From Ectobius pallidus (lineage: Eukaryota > Arthropoda > Insecta > Blattodea > Ectobiidae): a stretch of DNA of 64,000 nt. The stretch's first letter is position 1. Each line of letters opens with the position of its first letter. Shown here piece by piece: positions 39,360-51,597 of this stretch. The stretch is taken from contig CAXKWD010000001.1 of assembly GCA_964059195.1 (NCBI GenBank), forward strand, positions 212,854,484 through 212,918,483, in the 5' to 3' direction. Made by a program: the position numbers and the translations under genes. The notes beneath the pieces were generated by a model. It was not told the origin of the DNA. It worked only from the letters and a program-made list of their open reading frames with translations, and did no database searches.

Positions 39360-41297
39360 TACTGTCATCATCATTATCATCATCATTCTTTACTTTCCGT
39401 TGACATATTTTCTGTTTTCTTCCTCTATCCACTTGGCTTCCTCGCTTTCCATCCAGATTATTTTGTTCACATCGCCTTTCCACTTATGGGATATTCTTTA
39501 GATACGTTTATTGAATTAGATTCCCTATATTAGGAGGAATTGTTAGGGTCTTCAAATTAGGGGTTGTCTGAAGTTTTGTGAGTGCCTTACAGCTAAGTAA
39601 TTGGATTTCAAAACATTTAGGAGTAGTCTGTTGCAAGAAATGTGCTCGCCATCTGGATTGGGGCAGTCTTCCAAAATTGTATCCTCAAACATCCTGTTTT
39701 TTAATTTATTTTTTATTTTATTAGAACACGCTCTCTAAAACAGCTGCTTGTCGGACTGGTAACACGCCAAAAAATTGCATTTTAGCAACCAAGGCCGCTA
39801 AAATTGCATAAAACTGCATTCAGAATGCAAAATGCAGTCGTCATGGCAATCTATAAACAAAATCCAGCTGGGATTGACCAGTCACACCAACTTTAACATG
39901 GATTTAAGCATATACTTGGTCATAAAACAACAGATTTAAGCCTACATGTTTCTTTATGATAATCAGAAATTTTACCAGGGTTTTTCGTAAAACAGGGTAG
40001 CCTACTTCATCATATAACAACAAATATAAGCCAACAACTTTTCACATCTTCATTCACAAGAGAATCATTGCTACCATAGATGCACCAGCATTAAATTGCA
40101 ATATAGCCTATTTCTTCTCATAGTCTTCTGCTGCCGTGATGTTGCTGGCACCAGCTCCAATTCAAAGTACTGTATCTGGGTTTGGATTGAAAGTTCCTCG
40201 GGATTATCATTCATATTTTCACTCAAGCTTTTCATAAATACTAGTTCGTTGGCATAATTGTTTACAAAAAGCGACTAATATATCATGCATCTATACCGCA
40301 TTTCGTATTAGTACGTACGGTTCATTGTTGTTCCGCGATTCAGGCGGTTGTGAGAATATGACGTTAATAAATGGTTACCTTTCATTATTATTATATTCGG
40401 TATTTTGTTTCATTTCATATAATTTAGAGAGTTTTTACTAAAAAAATATTGTATGCACCACGTACGGAAAAGCTTTATCGGACTCATTCAGTATTTCAGC
40501 CTCGGCCGCTACACTAGATTCGTCCGCTAAAGCGTTATTTTGCGTACTTTATACATAAGTAGCTATTATAGAATGCGATATTAACTATAGAAAAGGTCAG
40601 AACAGCCAAAAATCGACTACATTAAAATTACTTCTTGTAACATTTCTCACGCAATTATACTCGTAAATCCTTGCCGGACTGCATAGAAAATAGATGACAA
40701 AATGAGTAGGCTGGTGTTTTGTTTATTGTACCATAATCTATAAATTTTACATGATTTTTAAATCCTTGCTCTTTCCATTTATTTTTCGTTATAACTTTAT
40801 CAGAATTTAAAGTAAACTATTGAACTCTATGGTACACAGTATGCATTTTAGGAATGAATTATCACTGTCGGTTCCTATAGCAACGGTTCTACTGAGACAA
40901 AATCATAATAAGTCCTGTGAGTTTTGTGATCACCTGCTGGTCAATATTCCAATTATCGACCACCCACTGATTCAGAAGGAAGGCCACCAAGATAACGACC
41001 TTGCCATGACATCATCGCATTAATATAAGCAAGTGCTTTAATCCCTTAAGCTAAGCTAATTTTATGCTTCACGCGTGGGCTCAAAAAGGACCCAATTGTG
41101 TTCGATATGTAGGCCTGTGTCTGTAAAATATTATTGTATTGCCTTTCTGTATCGCGTCATTTCATACAGTTCTTTCAGTGAACGTGTATTTTGCATTCCT
41201 GTTTGTATATTTTGTTTATAATAAAATACTGACTGAAAAATCCCCGAGAAAAAACTTTGAGGAGGAATAATAATTATTTCACATGATGGAAAGATGA
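39359..41297. other. no recognised gene
   Basis: About 1.9 kb of AT-rich DNA. At 39745-39850 AATTGCAT/ACTGCAT is reiterated after GGACTGGTAACACGCC, resembling one end of a motif-reiterated hAT-like element. No right end is found. Other frames here look incidental. Confidence 0.4.
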
Positions 41298-41490
41298 AGT
41301 CAGAAAAATTCAATGCCATAGCCGGGATTTGAACCAGGATCCTCGGCTCCCCGCGCCGCTGCTCACGAGCCAGTTGGATAATTTAATGTTGTACCGGCAT
41401 GTTGCCAAGGTAGCTCAGTTGGTAAGAGCAGCGGCACGGATAGCCGAAGATCCTGGTTCAAATTCCGGCTATGGCATTGAATTTGTCAGT
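41298..41490. mobile_element. foldback SINE-like element 3: two tRNA-like sequences head to head
   Basis: On the plus strand 41404-41476 folds as a tRNA-like cloverleaf: acceptor GCCAAGG/CTATGGC, D-stem GCTC/GAGC, an imperfect anticodon stem GCGGC/GCCGA and T-arm CCTGGTTCAAATTCCGG. The base at position 33 is C, not U, and stems have mismatches, so this is a tRNA-derived pseudogene/SINE. On the minus strand 41315-41375 carries AGCCGAGGATCCTGGTTCAAATCCCGGCTATGG, the inverted partner. Confidence 0.7.
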
Positions 41491-41920
41491 CTGGCTTCAC
41501 CTTTCCAATTTGAGGAGGGTTTATATTTTAAACCACTTGTGTCTTACATAACGGGGAAAAAGGCAACATGTGCTGCTTATATTATAGGCTACGTGACCCT
41601 GAAAAAAAAACACATAGAATTTTACCACAATTGGACGACTTCATATTTTCCATATTTTATTTGCCTTTATAAACCTTCTTGGAGGGTAAAAGTAGAAGAA
41701 GAATAAAAATATGTTCTTTTTGTAGAAATCCCATGAAAATAGAACATTATGAACAAGCCTATAATGACATTTATTCACAACGAGTACGTTATGAAACGAG
41801 CAAAGTTCGTACGAGTGTCTTAGTTACCATTTTAGGCCAGTTGCACACGACTGGTTTTGTTCCACCATAAATAATCTAAATGTTTAAATTTTGAGATTTT
41901 TTATTCGCTCAAACAAACCT
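41491..41920. other. no recognised feature
   Basis: AT-rich spacer between two foldback SINE-like elements; nothing supported. Confidence 0.4.
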
Positions 41921-42268
41921 GTGTCGTAGAAGTGTGCCACCTGGGATTTGAACCACCGTGTGACAACCGCCTTCGCTTCTCTGTCATTCTCTGTCATTCT
42001 TTGTCATTCTCTGTCATTCTTTGTCATTCTCTGTCATTCTCTGTCATTCTCTGTCATTCTTTGTCATTTAAACATTTCCAAGCCGAACTTTTGCTGGAGA
42101 CTTGCTAGGGGGTGTTTAAACACTCACCCTACAGCTCGAACTTTGCTCCCAGTGATTTCCATCTTTTCCTACGCCTAAAGAAATGACAGGGAATGGCAGG
42201 GAATGCCAGAGAGGAGGAGATGTTTGTCGCACAGTGGTTCAAATCCCTGGCTTGTACGACACAGGTAT
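41921..42268. mobile_element. foldback SINE-like element 4 with internal minisatellite
   Basis: Left GTCGTAGAAGTGTGCCACCTGG-GATTTGAACCACCGTGTGACA and right TGTCGCACAGTGGTTCAAATCC-CTGGCTTGTACGACAC are inverted counterparts. Each contains an outward GGTTCAAATCC-type B-box. Inside lies a 10-bp minisatellite (TCTGTCATTC/TTTGTCATTC, about nine units, 41979-42069). Confidence 0.65.
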
Positions 42269-43074
42269 TCAAAAGTTGGTTCTACGGTTTGACAATTTAT
42301 TGTTTCAGTTCCGGTGGCGAATATGTTGGAAAATAACTGACCACTCGCTGTATCACTTGGAATATATGTCCATTAAATTGTGTTTTGTGTCTGTTAATGG
42401 CCTGTGGGAAAGTTACTTTATGGACGCGCCTAGTAGTTTTGTATAAAATTTTAAATTATGTGTTAAATTTCAGTGGTTATTCAGAACACAACTACTGACA
42501 CTTTACCTTATCATTTCTGTAATAAATGAGTTATTATTCCGGTATTCTAACGTACCTGTTTTTTCTCCTTTTCAGGTAAGTGGAGTTCAGACTTACACTT
42601 AATTCTGAGTCGAGTGATTTCGCTCTATTCACAGTAAGTAGACAACAGAAAATAATCAACATAAATAATTTATACAGTTGTCGGTGGACTTATTTACATT
42701 TAATTATTTAAGCATGTTAATTGATATTACAATTGTTAATTATATATTTATTATTAAATAATTACTTTATTAATATAAGCATCACCACTACGTTCATTAT
42801 AGTTTATTCCACAACGGTATTACGGTTAGGCCTATAAGGATTGTCTATAAAGATAAAATCTCCATTACTGCAGTATGTGTCCATTGAGGGTAAAATCGTC
42901 CCTTACATGTGCAGAAACATCTTAGGAGAGTTCGGTTGCTACTTTTCGGGCATAGGCCTGTGCAGTCTTTAATATTTGGATTTGTGAACAATTATTTTTT
43001 AGCTTATTTATTCGTCTGGTCCTTGAATTATCCTATAGATTACAAATTATTATGTTTCTAGTCTTCCTGATGTC
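42269..43074. other. no recognised feature
   Basis: AT-rich; nothing supported. Confidence 0.4.
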
Positions 43075-43225
43075 GGCAGCGTGCCCGCCTCTAGATCAAA
43101 CCCGGCCGCTGCCAATGGATTTTTCAGGACGTAAAAATCCTGGGCACGGAGTCCTCCGGGAGGGACTTTAAGCTGGGGGGCCCGTGTAGGAAGATTTACG
43201 GCACGTAAAATAACTCCAGGCCTAA
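43075..43225 (+). mobile_element. tRNA-derived SINE, second family
   Basis: GTCGGCAGCGTGCCCGCC is A-box-like and AGATCAAACCCGG a degenerate B-box. The body GGGAGGGACTTTAAGC ... GGAAGATTTACGGCACGTAAA is GC-rich, unlike the flanks. The A-box region resembles that of the SINE at 54272-54458 (TCGGTAGCACGCCTGCC). Confidence 0.65.
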
Positions 43226-43284
43226 ATTAGACCCTCTGAACAAGATTTCTCGGCCCTTTCACGTCCAAATAATACCTTAGTTTC

Positions 43285-43500
43285 CGGAGGGGGTTTGAGA
43301 GGCGATAGGCTTACCACCTGTCCCTCTGTCCTCTCTCGGAAAATAAGCGTTACAAAATTAGTATGGGTAATGAAACCTCCATTTGGAGGCCCTATGACCC
43401 ACCAATAGGGGTTACAGGAACGAGTCAGGCAGTCTTCCTGATACTGGGTAAATAACAGCCTCTCAATATAGCAATGACCCCCATATAACAATACAATCTG
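43285..43500 (+). repeat. dispersed repeat X, copy 1
   Basis: GGGTTTGAGAGGCGATAGGCTTACCACCTGTCCCTCTG ... CGGAAAATAAGCG ... AACCTCCA matches 54532-54679 in inverted orientation. Confidence 0.7.
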
Positions 43501-43578
43501 CTAGGTCCCACAAATATCGCTATACGGAGGTTTGACTGTAACGCTGTGTGCTCACTTTTCTTTCTCTAGAAGCTATAC

Positions 43579-44135
43579 CCTTAGCAACCAGGGAAGGCGG
43601 TTGAGGCCAGGCAGGTTCCTTCACCCGCATGGACCCTCACATTTACAAGGGCAGGAGATTTAGGACCAACCGTAATTTCCTCCCCATGAGTCACCTAGTC
43701 TATTTCAAACAATCAATCTTAGATTTTTTTAATATGTCATAATATCTTAAAATGTTTGTTATATATAAATTCTACACATAATTACAAGAAAAATGACACC
43801 AAACAATGTATAATTTACTTTAATAGGAACATTTATAACAAATACATAAATAAAAGTTACGAGAAAACTGCTTTCAAGTCCTATGTTCCTATTAAAGTAA
43901 ATTATACATTGTTTGGTGTCATTTTTCTTGTAATTATGTGTAGAATTGATATATAACAAACATTTTAAGATAAAATGACATATTAAAAAATCTAAGATTG
44001 ATTGATTGAAGTAGACTAGGTGACTCATGGGGAGGAAATTACGGTTGGTCCTAAATCTCCTGCCCTTGTAAATGTGAGGGCCCATGCGGGTGAAAGAACC
44101 TACCTGGCCTCAACCGCCTTCCCTGGTTGCTAAGG
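43579..44135. mobile_element. long palindromic element, about 254-bp arms
   Basis: CCTTAGCAACCAGGGAAGGC ... TTTAATAGGAACAT (43579-43832) is inverted at 43883-44135 with roughly 95% identity and a 50-bp spacer. There is no coding content. This is either a foldback transposon or a recent inverted duplication. Confidence 0.85.
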
Positions 44136-44140
44136 CTATA

Positions 44141-47100
44141 CACAATGCAAGCAATTGCCAAGGTGGATGTGATGCAGTTCGTAATACTTAAACGTAAACT
44201 CAGCCCCGCCCAGAAAACCGCGTATGGACCAAGTCGTGTTACATGTGGGTTTTAAACGCTATTTTTTTTAACAACTGCTTATGAAAATTAAAGCACATTA
44301 TGCAAATGTAAACAGCGTTATAAGCAGCCCTGATCCGAGTTCATTCATGTTTTCCGGTATCGGTAATTCTCATTAATTGAGCTCAAGTAGGCTACACGAT
44401 GTTTATAGGAAATTATAGATTACCGATTTTCAAGTACATGTAAACTTAGGCTTAATAAGAAGTCATGTCTTTGACAGTTTTTAATGATTACATCAATCCG
44501 TTACTCTTCCTTTATTTAGTCTCATATTCTTATTAGCTTAGGGTGTCTATTCGTCCCGTTTTTCCCGGGACAGTCCTGTTTTTAGACAAGCTGTCCCGAA
44601 AGTTTTATTTGGGGACACTCAAATATCCCGCTTTTTTTGTGATTGTGATTGGCCAGTGTGTTTCATGCTGCACGAATAAAAGTTGCTACAGTGAAGGTCT
44701 TGCTGATTGTCAAAACAAACTTTAATGGAGTAATATGGGCTGACTTTTATGAAAAATTATAAGAAAAAACTCCCTTTATGCAAGCCTACAGGCTGAGGTA
44801 GATTTCGACGTGCTTTTGGTTTAATTTACTGTCGCTGCGTAGCACTCTTCTTCTTTAGCCTTAGCATGACAAACCCACAATAATAACTGCAAAAAAGAGG
44901 AAAGAGTACTTTTACCCCCCTTGGGTGGATTTTTCTCATTATCGAACTTGTGCGAACTATTGGGCCCAGGAATAACATAATAAAATTTGGTTCAAATATC
45001 TTCAAAATTACGGCCGCTAGCATGTAAAGATATATAGCCTATATATATATAAATATCACAATTTTTTTTTTTAACTGGTGTTGGTTTCGTATTTAGGGAT
45101 GCATGAAACGTAAAGATATGAAATAATTTTTCGAAAGTCATGACATGGTATTCTTCGAAATCTACCTAAAAACGCACTTCTTGGTAGTATGCTTAAAAGT
45201 GAAATGTACAGTGACAATGAGGCATTTATTTCTGTGGAATAAATTATCTACACCAGATTATAGGCTACAGATGAAACTTTACTTCACTAGCTTCAATGTT
45301 TACATCGGTGTAGATGAATAGCCGGTTTGTTTGGTTTTTTTCCTGCGAAAGCACCGTAAAAAGTTCAGTTGTTGCGCACTGCGTCAGATCCCATCTAGTT
45401 ACGGTACCCGACCTTTCCATAAGGAAGATATAGAGTTACCTGAGGATGGCAAGATTTTGGCGATACGCCAGTACTGAGTCTATAATTTGAAAGCATTTGA
45501 TAATGCAGTATGACTTTACCAAGGACACTTGAATAGTAATTTTGAGGAAACTTAGAGCGGTACACAAGCTCGGGTCAAATTACAGCCAACTAGCACCCCC
45601 CGGCCAAACAGGTAGGCACCGTGACAACAAGAACAAAACGGTTCCATATGGCGGCTTGAGGAGACCTTCAGTTCTCTGGCAGTGTGCCCCGGCAGTACAG
45701 TGTTTTTTGTAGTCAGTGGAATGATGTCATAAAGTAGTGTGTTGTAAAATGTGAGTTCGTGACTTTTGTAATATTTTTGGGGACTTCCAATGAGTTCTAT
45801 AGACATGAACAATGTTTTATTTATAAATTTCATTTTCGTTGTGAGTTGTGTTGATTTGTATAATACTTAACTGAGTGCATAACGGGGTCAGGACAACCCC
45901 AGTCACAAAGGACAGAAGATGACTTATTGAGGTCGAAATGTTACATATTCTCCATTTGATCAAGAGTGAAGAGACATTGGCGCACACGATTTTAACATTC
46001 ATTTTTTGACAGCTACCCGTCATGGAGTGAAACGCGGGGTTGCAAGATCTAGTTACAGTAAACAATAACACGTGTGAATTGATTAAAGCGAGGGAAGAAC
46101 TGAGGGCAGTGATGACAATGAGAGAATATTGCAACGTTGCTTTTGTTTTGGAAAGCGAAAACCAAGAACGACTTGGTCAGATTAATTATTATATTTTAAT
46201 ATCTCTGACGAGTGTATTGTACTATTTTAGAAAATAAGTTTTGTTTTACATAATTTGACTTTTCAACACTTTGTAATTGAGGTTATGACATATTTTACAC
46301 TAATGTAAAAAAAATATATTTTAGATTTCATATGTAAGGATACCTCAGTATCGTAGTTGTGGGTATAAGGTGGATTTAAGTAGTATACAAATGAACATTG
46401 TAATTGGGAAGAGGTCGTTTTAATCCGTGTTTTCTGCGAGGTTCGAATCAGTATGTGTACGTTATGTTGATGAGTAACCAGAATTTCTAATTGTTACTTA
46501 GGCTATCTATTTGAACTTTCACACTTTGAAAATGGAAGACATACCAGACCAGAACACATACGACGGGAACCTATCTTAAAGGTAAATTGTGATTTCTCTC
46601 GTCTGTGCATGTTTAACCCTGACGATACATGGAGTCAGATGTTTTCTACACCGATGGAAAACAACTAATGTTTTTGCTACATCGATGTTTCTCCCCGACA
46701 TCGATGTTTTTATAATACTAATAACAAACAATAACAAATTTAGTAGTACATCAGGCGAAATCTATTAAGGTCGTTGTGACATAGGCCTTCTGTACCACCT
46801 AAATATGAAATTAGTCAATTAAAAGAAAATGTTTTTACAGTTTAATATGAAAGTGGAAAGTAACTGTTAATTTCGTAAATGGAAAAATATTAAGACATTA
46901 GTTACGTAATGAGGTTTGATCTTATTTTCAGAAACGGAGAAATTACATTCTTAAAGGCTTATATACCTGCAAAAAGTTATAGTAGGTTGACTTTATTGAT
47001 CATGGCTCATATAATAATTAATCACTTGTTTTATGTACCGGTGACAATAACTCTTCCGGTAAATTACACCATAAAACGACATACTCGTTTAACTTTACGA

Positions 47101-47146
47101 TTGTTAATTCTAAGTTGTGTGTGCTATAGCCTAGTACATATTATTT
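44141..47146. other. no recognised gene in about 3 kb
   Basis: 44535-44700 (TAGGGTGTCTATTCGTCCCG, CCCGTTTTTCCCGGGAC) looks like one end of a motif-reiterated hAT-like element. A GC-richer patch lies at 45560-45700. A 65-codon frame at 46040-46237 has protein-like composition (NTCELIKAREELRAVM ...) but no recognised family or splice sites. Confidence 0.4.
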
Positions 47147-48345
47147 TTGCATGACTTAACTAATTAGTGGTACTTACGAATATTGTTGCCGTGAATCGTA
47201 AAGCTGCGTCTCCATTGATATACATTTAGCACGAACATGTCAATATTAACAAGTTGATATTGACATGTATATTGCAATTTCGCGTTCCAATTGACTTGGC
47301 ATGCAAACCCAGCGTGTTGCACTTAACATTTTCAGGTGTTAATTTGTTTTCCGGAGAAAATGGACAGCATGTCAAGTCAATTGACTAGTCGGTCGATATC
47401 GGCTTTGTTTCGGGAATTTCCGGGAAACAAAAAGCGATCGCCAGCTGAATCGGCTTTGGTTCGGGAATTTCCGGGTAAACAACAAGCAGTCGACAGCTTC
47501 CTCAATATTCCCGGCATCCATTTTGTATTATGTGAGTATTTGGTATATCAGTGTTCTCAATAGTATTGCATCTAATTCTAAAATTATTTTTTTATGGCAT
47601 ACTCCATTGTTGAAAAATGTGATAGTTATTTTGAAAAGATCAAGATATCTGTACATAATTAGTATTTAAGAAAGTCATAGACAGTTAACAAGAAGATAAT
47701 AACGAGTATATAAAACTCCTCTCATTTTGTAATGTTGGCTGCCCTCTTCAGAGGATTTTCTTTTTTTTTAATGTTATTCATTTCTGTTCGTAACCTCGCC
47801 AACACATGTTAACCTATAATATTGTAGTGGAGACAGTTGTTAATTGGCAAATCACTTGACTTGTATGCATCAACAAGTTGATGAAAAACATTTAACATAT
47901 GTTAACTGCAACATGTTGGTGTTAAATGTATATCAATGGAGACCCAGCTTAAGTTGACATTCCCGCATGCAATCTTGTTGCTATGTGCGGTAAGAGTTTC
48001 CGTGCGGTAAGAATTTACTTACGGCACATCATAATACAAGCCTTTATGGACATGGCCCCCCCAGGACAAATATTCGGTTCCCATAACAACAAACACGTGT
48101 GAATCGCTTTCTGAAATAAACATCTATCTTCAATAATGTACATTATTTTCAGGTAATATCTGAATTAATTTAATTAAATTGATATAAATAATCATCGTGC
48201 AAAAAATAGCATGCAATACTCGTGCCTTAAGCGCATAACAGATCTCGGAAAATTGAAAAAACTCGGCGCGAGCGCCTCGTTTTTTTCAAACTCTTTCCTC
48301 GATTCGTATGCATCGCTTACGGCACTTGTATCGCAATATACTATT
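47147..48345 (+). repeat. dispersed repeat A, copy 2 (interrupted)
   Basis: Same repeat as 625-1075, split at TAA by the element 47202-47949. It also carries GGCGCGAGCGCC, a short hairpin absent from copy 1, near 48265. Confidence 0.75.
47202..47949. mobile_element. PIF/Harbinger-like non-autonomous element with TAA duplication
   Basis: 748 bp with inverted ends AGCTGCGTCTCCATTGATATACATTTA and TAAATGTATATCAATGGAGACCCAGCT, flanked by TAA (47199-47201, 47950-47952). The uninterrupted paralogue at 681-683 has a single TAA, so the 3-bp duplication is directly documented. TWA duplications are characteristic of PIF/Harbinger. CGGGAATTTCCGGG occurs twice inside. The 75-codon frame within is not recognised as a transposase. 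Confidence 0.85.
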
Positions 48346-49531
48346 ACAGACGCATAAATAATTCATTTTGCAACGAGCCTATAACATCATTTATTAAGAT
48401 ACAAGTGTTTCACAATATTCACATGAAAATCGTAAATTACCTTAATTATCTTAATTAATATTATAAGCAAGATGCGTATGACATAATTAACATAATTAAT
48501 TTGTGGTTTAGGTGGAAAATTTATTTACACTAAATAACTGTTTAAGTTTTGAGACTTTAGGTTCATTCAAACAAACGGATACGGCTGCCCTCCGCAATCA
48601 GCTGTTCTCGTAGTTCTTGTCTTCTGCGACAGATGGCAGCTGATGGCGTCCGGTCAAGTCAAACATTCTTCTTGGGCGTTTTCTTCAAGCCAGCGGATGT
48701 TTACAATGTGAAATGAATTCAATAAATATACTATTTCAATTAACACGAGCAGAATTCATTTTATATTAAATAGGCAACAGGCTGTTTATTACTCAGTTTC
48801 ATTTCCTACTCTCAAGGTCTCAAGATCGTGTGTGTTCGATAATAATCGGTACCACACCTGTACTATAGTGGAAATCTGTATCGTAATGCAAATGCAGACG
48901 AAATCCTGACACTAAAGGCTAAAACTGTTATTTGAAGGAAAAGATAGCAAAAATTCTCTGTAGGGTACTTATCAGCCAGGACTCATTTTCTACAATCTCA
49001 GGCTTTCAAGACTTGCGAACAATAGCCTACTTATTTAATTCAGGCTTATACGACTAAATACGGCCCCTGGACTACGGCCTCTCATTCTATATCAGAAAGT
49101 GAAGTGAGAATGGTAGTGGCCTATTGCCCATAGTTAAAATAGAGATAACCTAGTTGCGACAGTGTATTTTTTGCCCCTAAGCAAGGTTCAAATTTCACTG
49201 AAGCCAAATTTTATGGACCATTTAAATGTCTTGAAATGTTCCACCTTAAACCACAAAACATTAAATAACAGATATAGTTAACTGGATACACGGTATCTAA
49301 TTAAATATTATATTCTTGTAAACTTTTATACATATAAACATACAAGTCAAATTGATACAAAATTAAAATAGCGACTGATGTCGCGTTAGTCCATATAAGT
49401 TATACTTAAAATGTTAAAATATCAGTTTTAAAATATTCTAATTAATCCTAAAAATTATAAATTGTACAATTTTATCTATTTTACAAAATCTTACCGATCA
49501 TTCTTTTACTCCTTAAAATTACACCAGTAGT
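48346..49531. other. no recognised feature
   Basis: AT-rich; nothing supported. Confidence 0.4.
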
Positions 49532-49650
49532 ACAAACAATTGACAAGCAATAGTTCCATGGCTTACCCTCCTGAATAGACACAGATCCCGAACTCCTGAT
49601 ATGACCTCGCAGCTAAAAGGAGTATAAACACAGCTGAATTTTAAAAAATG
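49532..49650 (-). repeat. dispersed repeat V, copy 3
   Basis: Inverted match to 23965-24065: TAGTTCCATGGCTTACC ... CTCCTGATATGACCTCGCAGCTAAAAGGAGTATAAAC. Confidence 0.65.
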
Positions 49651-50434
49651 CAATCACTGTGGAAGAAAAGCTCTAGCTATTCAGTCCAAATAATACCACT
49701 CATTAAAGATTCGCCATGGATACCATGTGATATCACTTTCGCATTAATATAACATTTTACGTCACAATAATACGGCATTGCGTGATGAACTCACATCCGT
49801 AGCTAACTGTACAGATAGTTGCGTTCGCCGCATGAATACAAAGGTGTGTAGTTCATCATTAACAGACGTCTTTATTACTTTTCCTTTATGCCTCTCTATA
49901 TTAATCTAGTCACATCACGAAGTCCATTTCGAGATCTCTTCTTTAATTTTATTGTCTATATAAGGAAAGCTTTGTAAAACTGTTGTTTCGTAGAATGGAT
50001 AACACCTCTTCGTATGGGTGGATTCAAGACTAGAATATTAAATTACGTTACCATGGTTTTAGTTTTCCCATTAATATTGTATACAAGCGATAGCACAGTG
50101 CAAGGAAGAATGGTTATGAGTAAAAACGTATTATTATCGTCAATGACATTTTCTCTCCTCCCTTAGGAGATACAAGATATTCAAATTATTTTTATTACTT
50201 TCTCTGAAGTGTAATGAATGCTTTCTCATAACCTGTTCGCTACCTGCAGCCGTTACATTCTCTTACAAACAACGCCTACGAAGACAAATTTCTTCTTTGT
50301 TTAGGCATAAATTTATAATATTTAGGGCAAGGCATTTGATGATTTTGCACCTTCTTTATATGGAAGTTAAAAGATAGCTGGATTATATACCTAGGTATAT
50401 AAATGTGTACAGTATCATGAAATAATTGATTAAA
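49651..50434. other. no recognised feature
   Basis: AT-rich; nothing supported. Confidence 0.4.
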
Positions 50435-51030
50435 TAAGGGCAATTTGTTTTTGCATTTTTTTGCTTTATTTTGCATTTTTCGTAATTTTCAAGTGAAAGG
50501 TAACTTTTTGGCAATTTTAAGGTTATTTTCTACATTTTTAGGTAATTTTCGGCATAATTAGGTCTTTTTCGGCATTTTAGGTCGTGTTTCAGTGGAGATA
50601 GAGAGGAGCTTTTCCATGTACAAATCGTTAATTTCAGACAATAGACAGTCGTTTTTATTTGAGAATCTCCGCCAAGTGTTCATAGTTCATTTTATTTTTA
50701 AATGGCACATATTTGCTATGGGCAATTTGATGGGCTTGCCAGTTCAGAAAGATAAAGATATATATATATATATATATTTTTGCTAAGGGTGTCCAAGTAG
50801 TATAGATTTACTTACTTTTTTAGTAATAAAATGTGTGTTTTCTATTGTAAATTCATACATAACGCATTACCATCCGTTAAATTTATTTTAGCAATTTATT
50901 ACTTAAAGAAACTAAAATAAGTAATAATGGAAAATTTAATGGTAATTAAAAAAAGTGTCATTTTTTCACTTTTTAGGTCATAAATGCATTTTTTTATTAT
51001 GCATTTTTTCACTATTTTATAGTCATTAAA
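50435..51030 (+). pseudogene. hAT relic: transposase dimerisation fragment between motif-reiterated ends
   Basis: The flanks repeat GCATTTTT / AGGTAATTTTCGGCAT blocks on the left (50440-50590) and GTCATTTTTTCAC / GCATTTTTT on the right (50955-51020). Between them an open frame reads VSVEIERSFSMYKSLISDNRQSF-LFENLRQVFIVHF (about 50583-50695). 'ERxFSxYK ... LxDxRxSFxxENLxxxxxVxxN' is the conserved C-terminal dimerisation segment of hAT-family transposases. The catalytic core is absent. Ends and target duplication could not be fixed. This is the only coding evidence that the motif-reiterated elements are hAT derivatives. Confidence 0.65.
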
Positions 51031-51124
51031 TTCCTTGTCCAACGAATAGTCTTTATGGAATAACACTTTCGATGGATTTATTAAAATACATGTTCAACGC
51101 CGTTGAGCTCGATCAATGTAATAA

Positions 51125-51227
51125 AATAATTAAGATACCAGTTGCTCAACAAATATATAGACCTATTTTTTGTGATCAGTTGCCTACGCCTTTCGATGTC
51201 TCTACACCATCTTCAGGGCTTCATAAC
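51125..51227 (+). repeat. dispersed repeat T, copy 2
   Basis: ATACCAGTTGCTCAACAA ... GCCTACGCCTTTCGATGTC ... CCATCTTCAGGGC, as at 1605-1700. Confidence 0.6.
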
Positions 51228-51597
51228 TTTTATTATGAGATTTTTGCGTTAAAACGTAAAATGTATATGCTACAAAGCATTAAAGTCTTTACAATTTGGT
51301 GCTCATAAGTCAATAATGAAGTGAAATAGGGTTGAAATTTTCATTAAATTGACTTCATACCTTCTTAGTGCTCGATAAAAACCAGATTGTTAATCATTCA
51401 TCAACAGCTATATCATAATTTAGTGTTTCCATAATCTGAAAACTTTACAGACTAATCACATGACTGTGACCGCCACTGCATTAGTTTTTTTTTCATAACT
51501 TCAGAGTTAACTAAGTTTCTTTGTCTTGCAATTTTTCAAATGTTAGAAGTCTGTGGCGGTCAAATCCTGGGAGATTTTGAACTGTAACAGGAAAAAT

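Noticed and set aside
41404..41476. A functional tRNA gene
   Set aside because: The cloverleaf has mismatches in acceptor, anticodon and T stems and lacks U33; it is one arm of an inverted SINE-like element.
42001..42069. CRISPR-like array
   Set aside because: Ten-base units without spacers; this is a minisatellite in a eukaryotic genome.
50435..51030. 8-bp target duplication for the hAT relic
   Set aside because: No matching octamers were found at any reasonable boundary; the ends have decayed or extend further.
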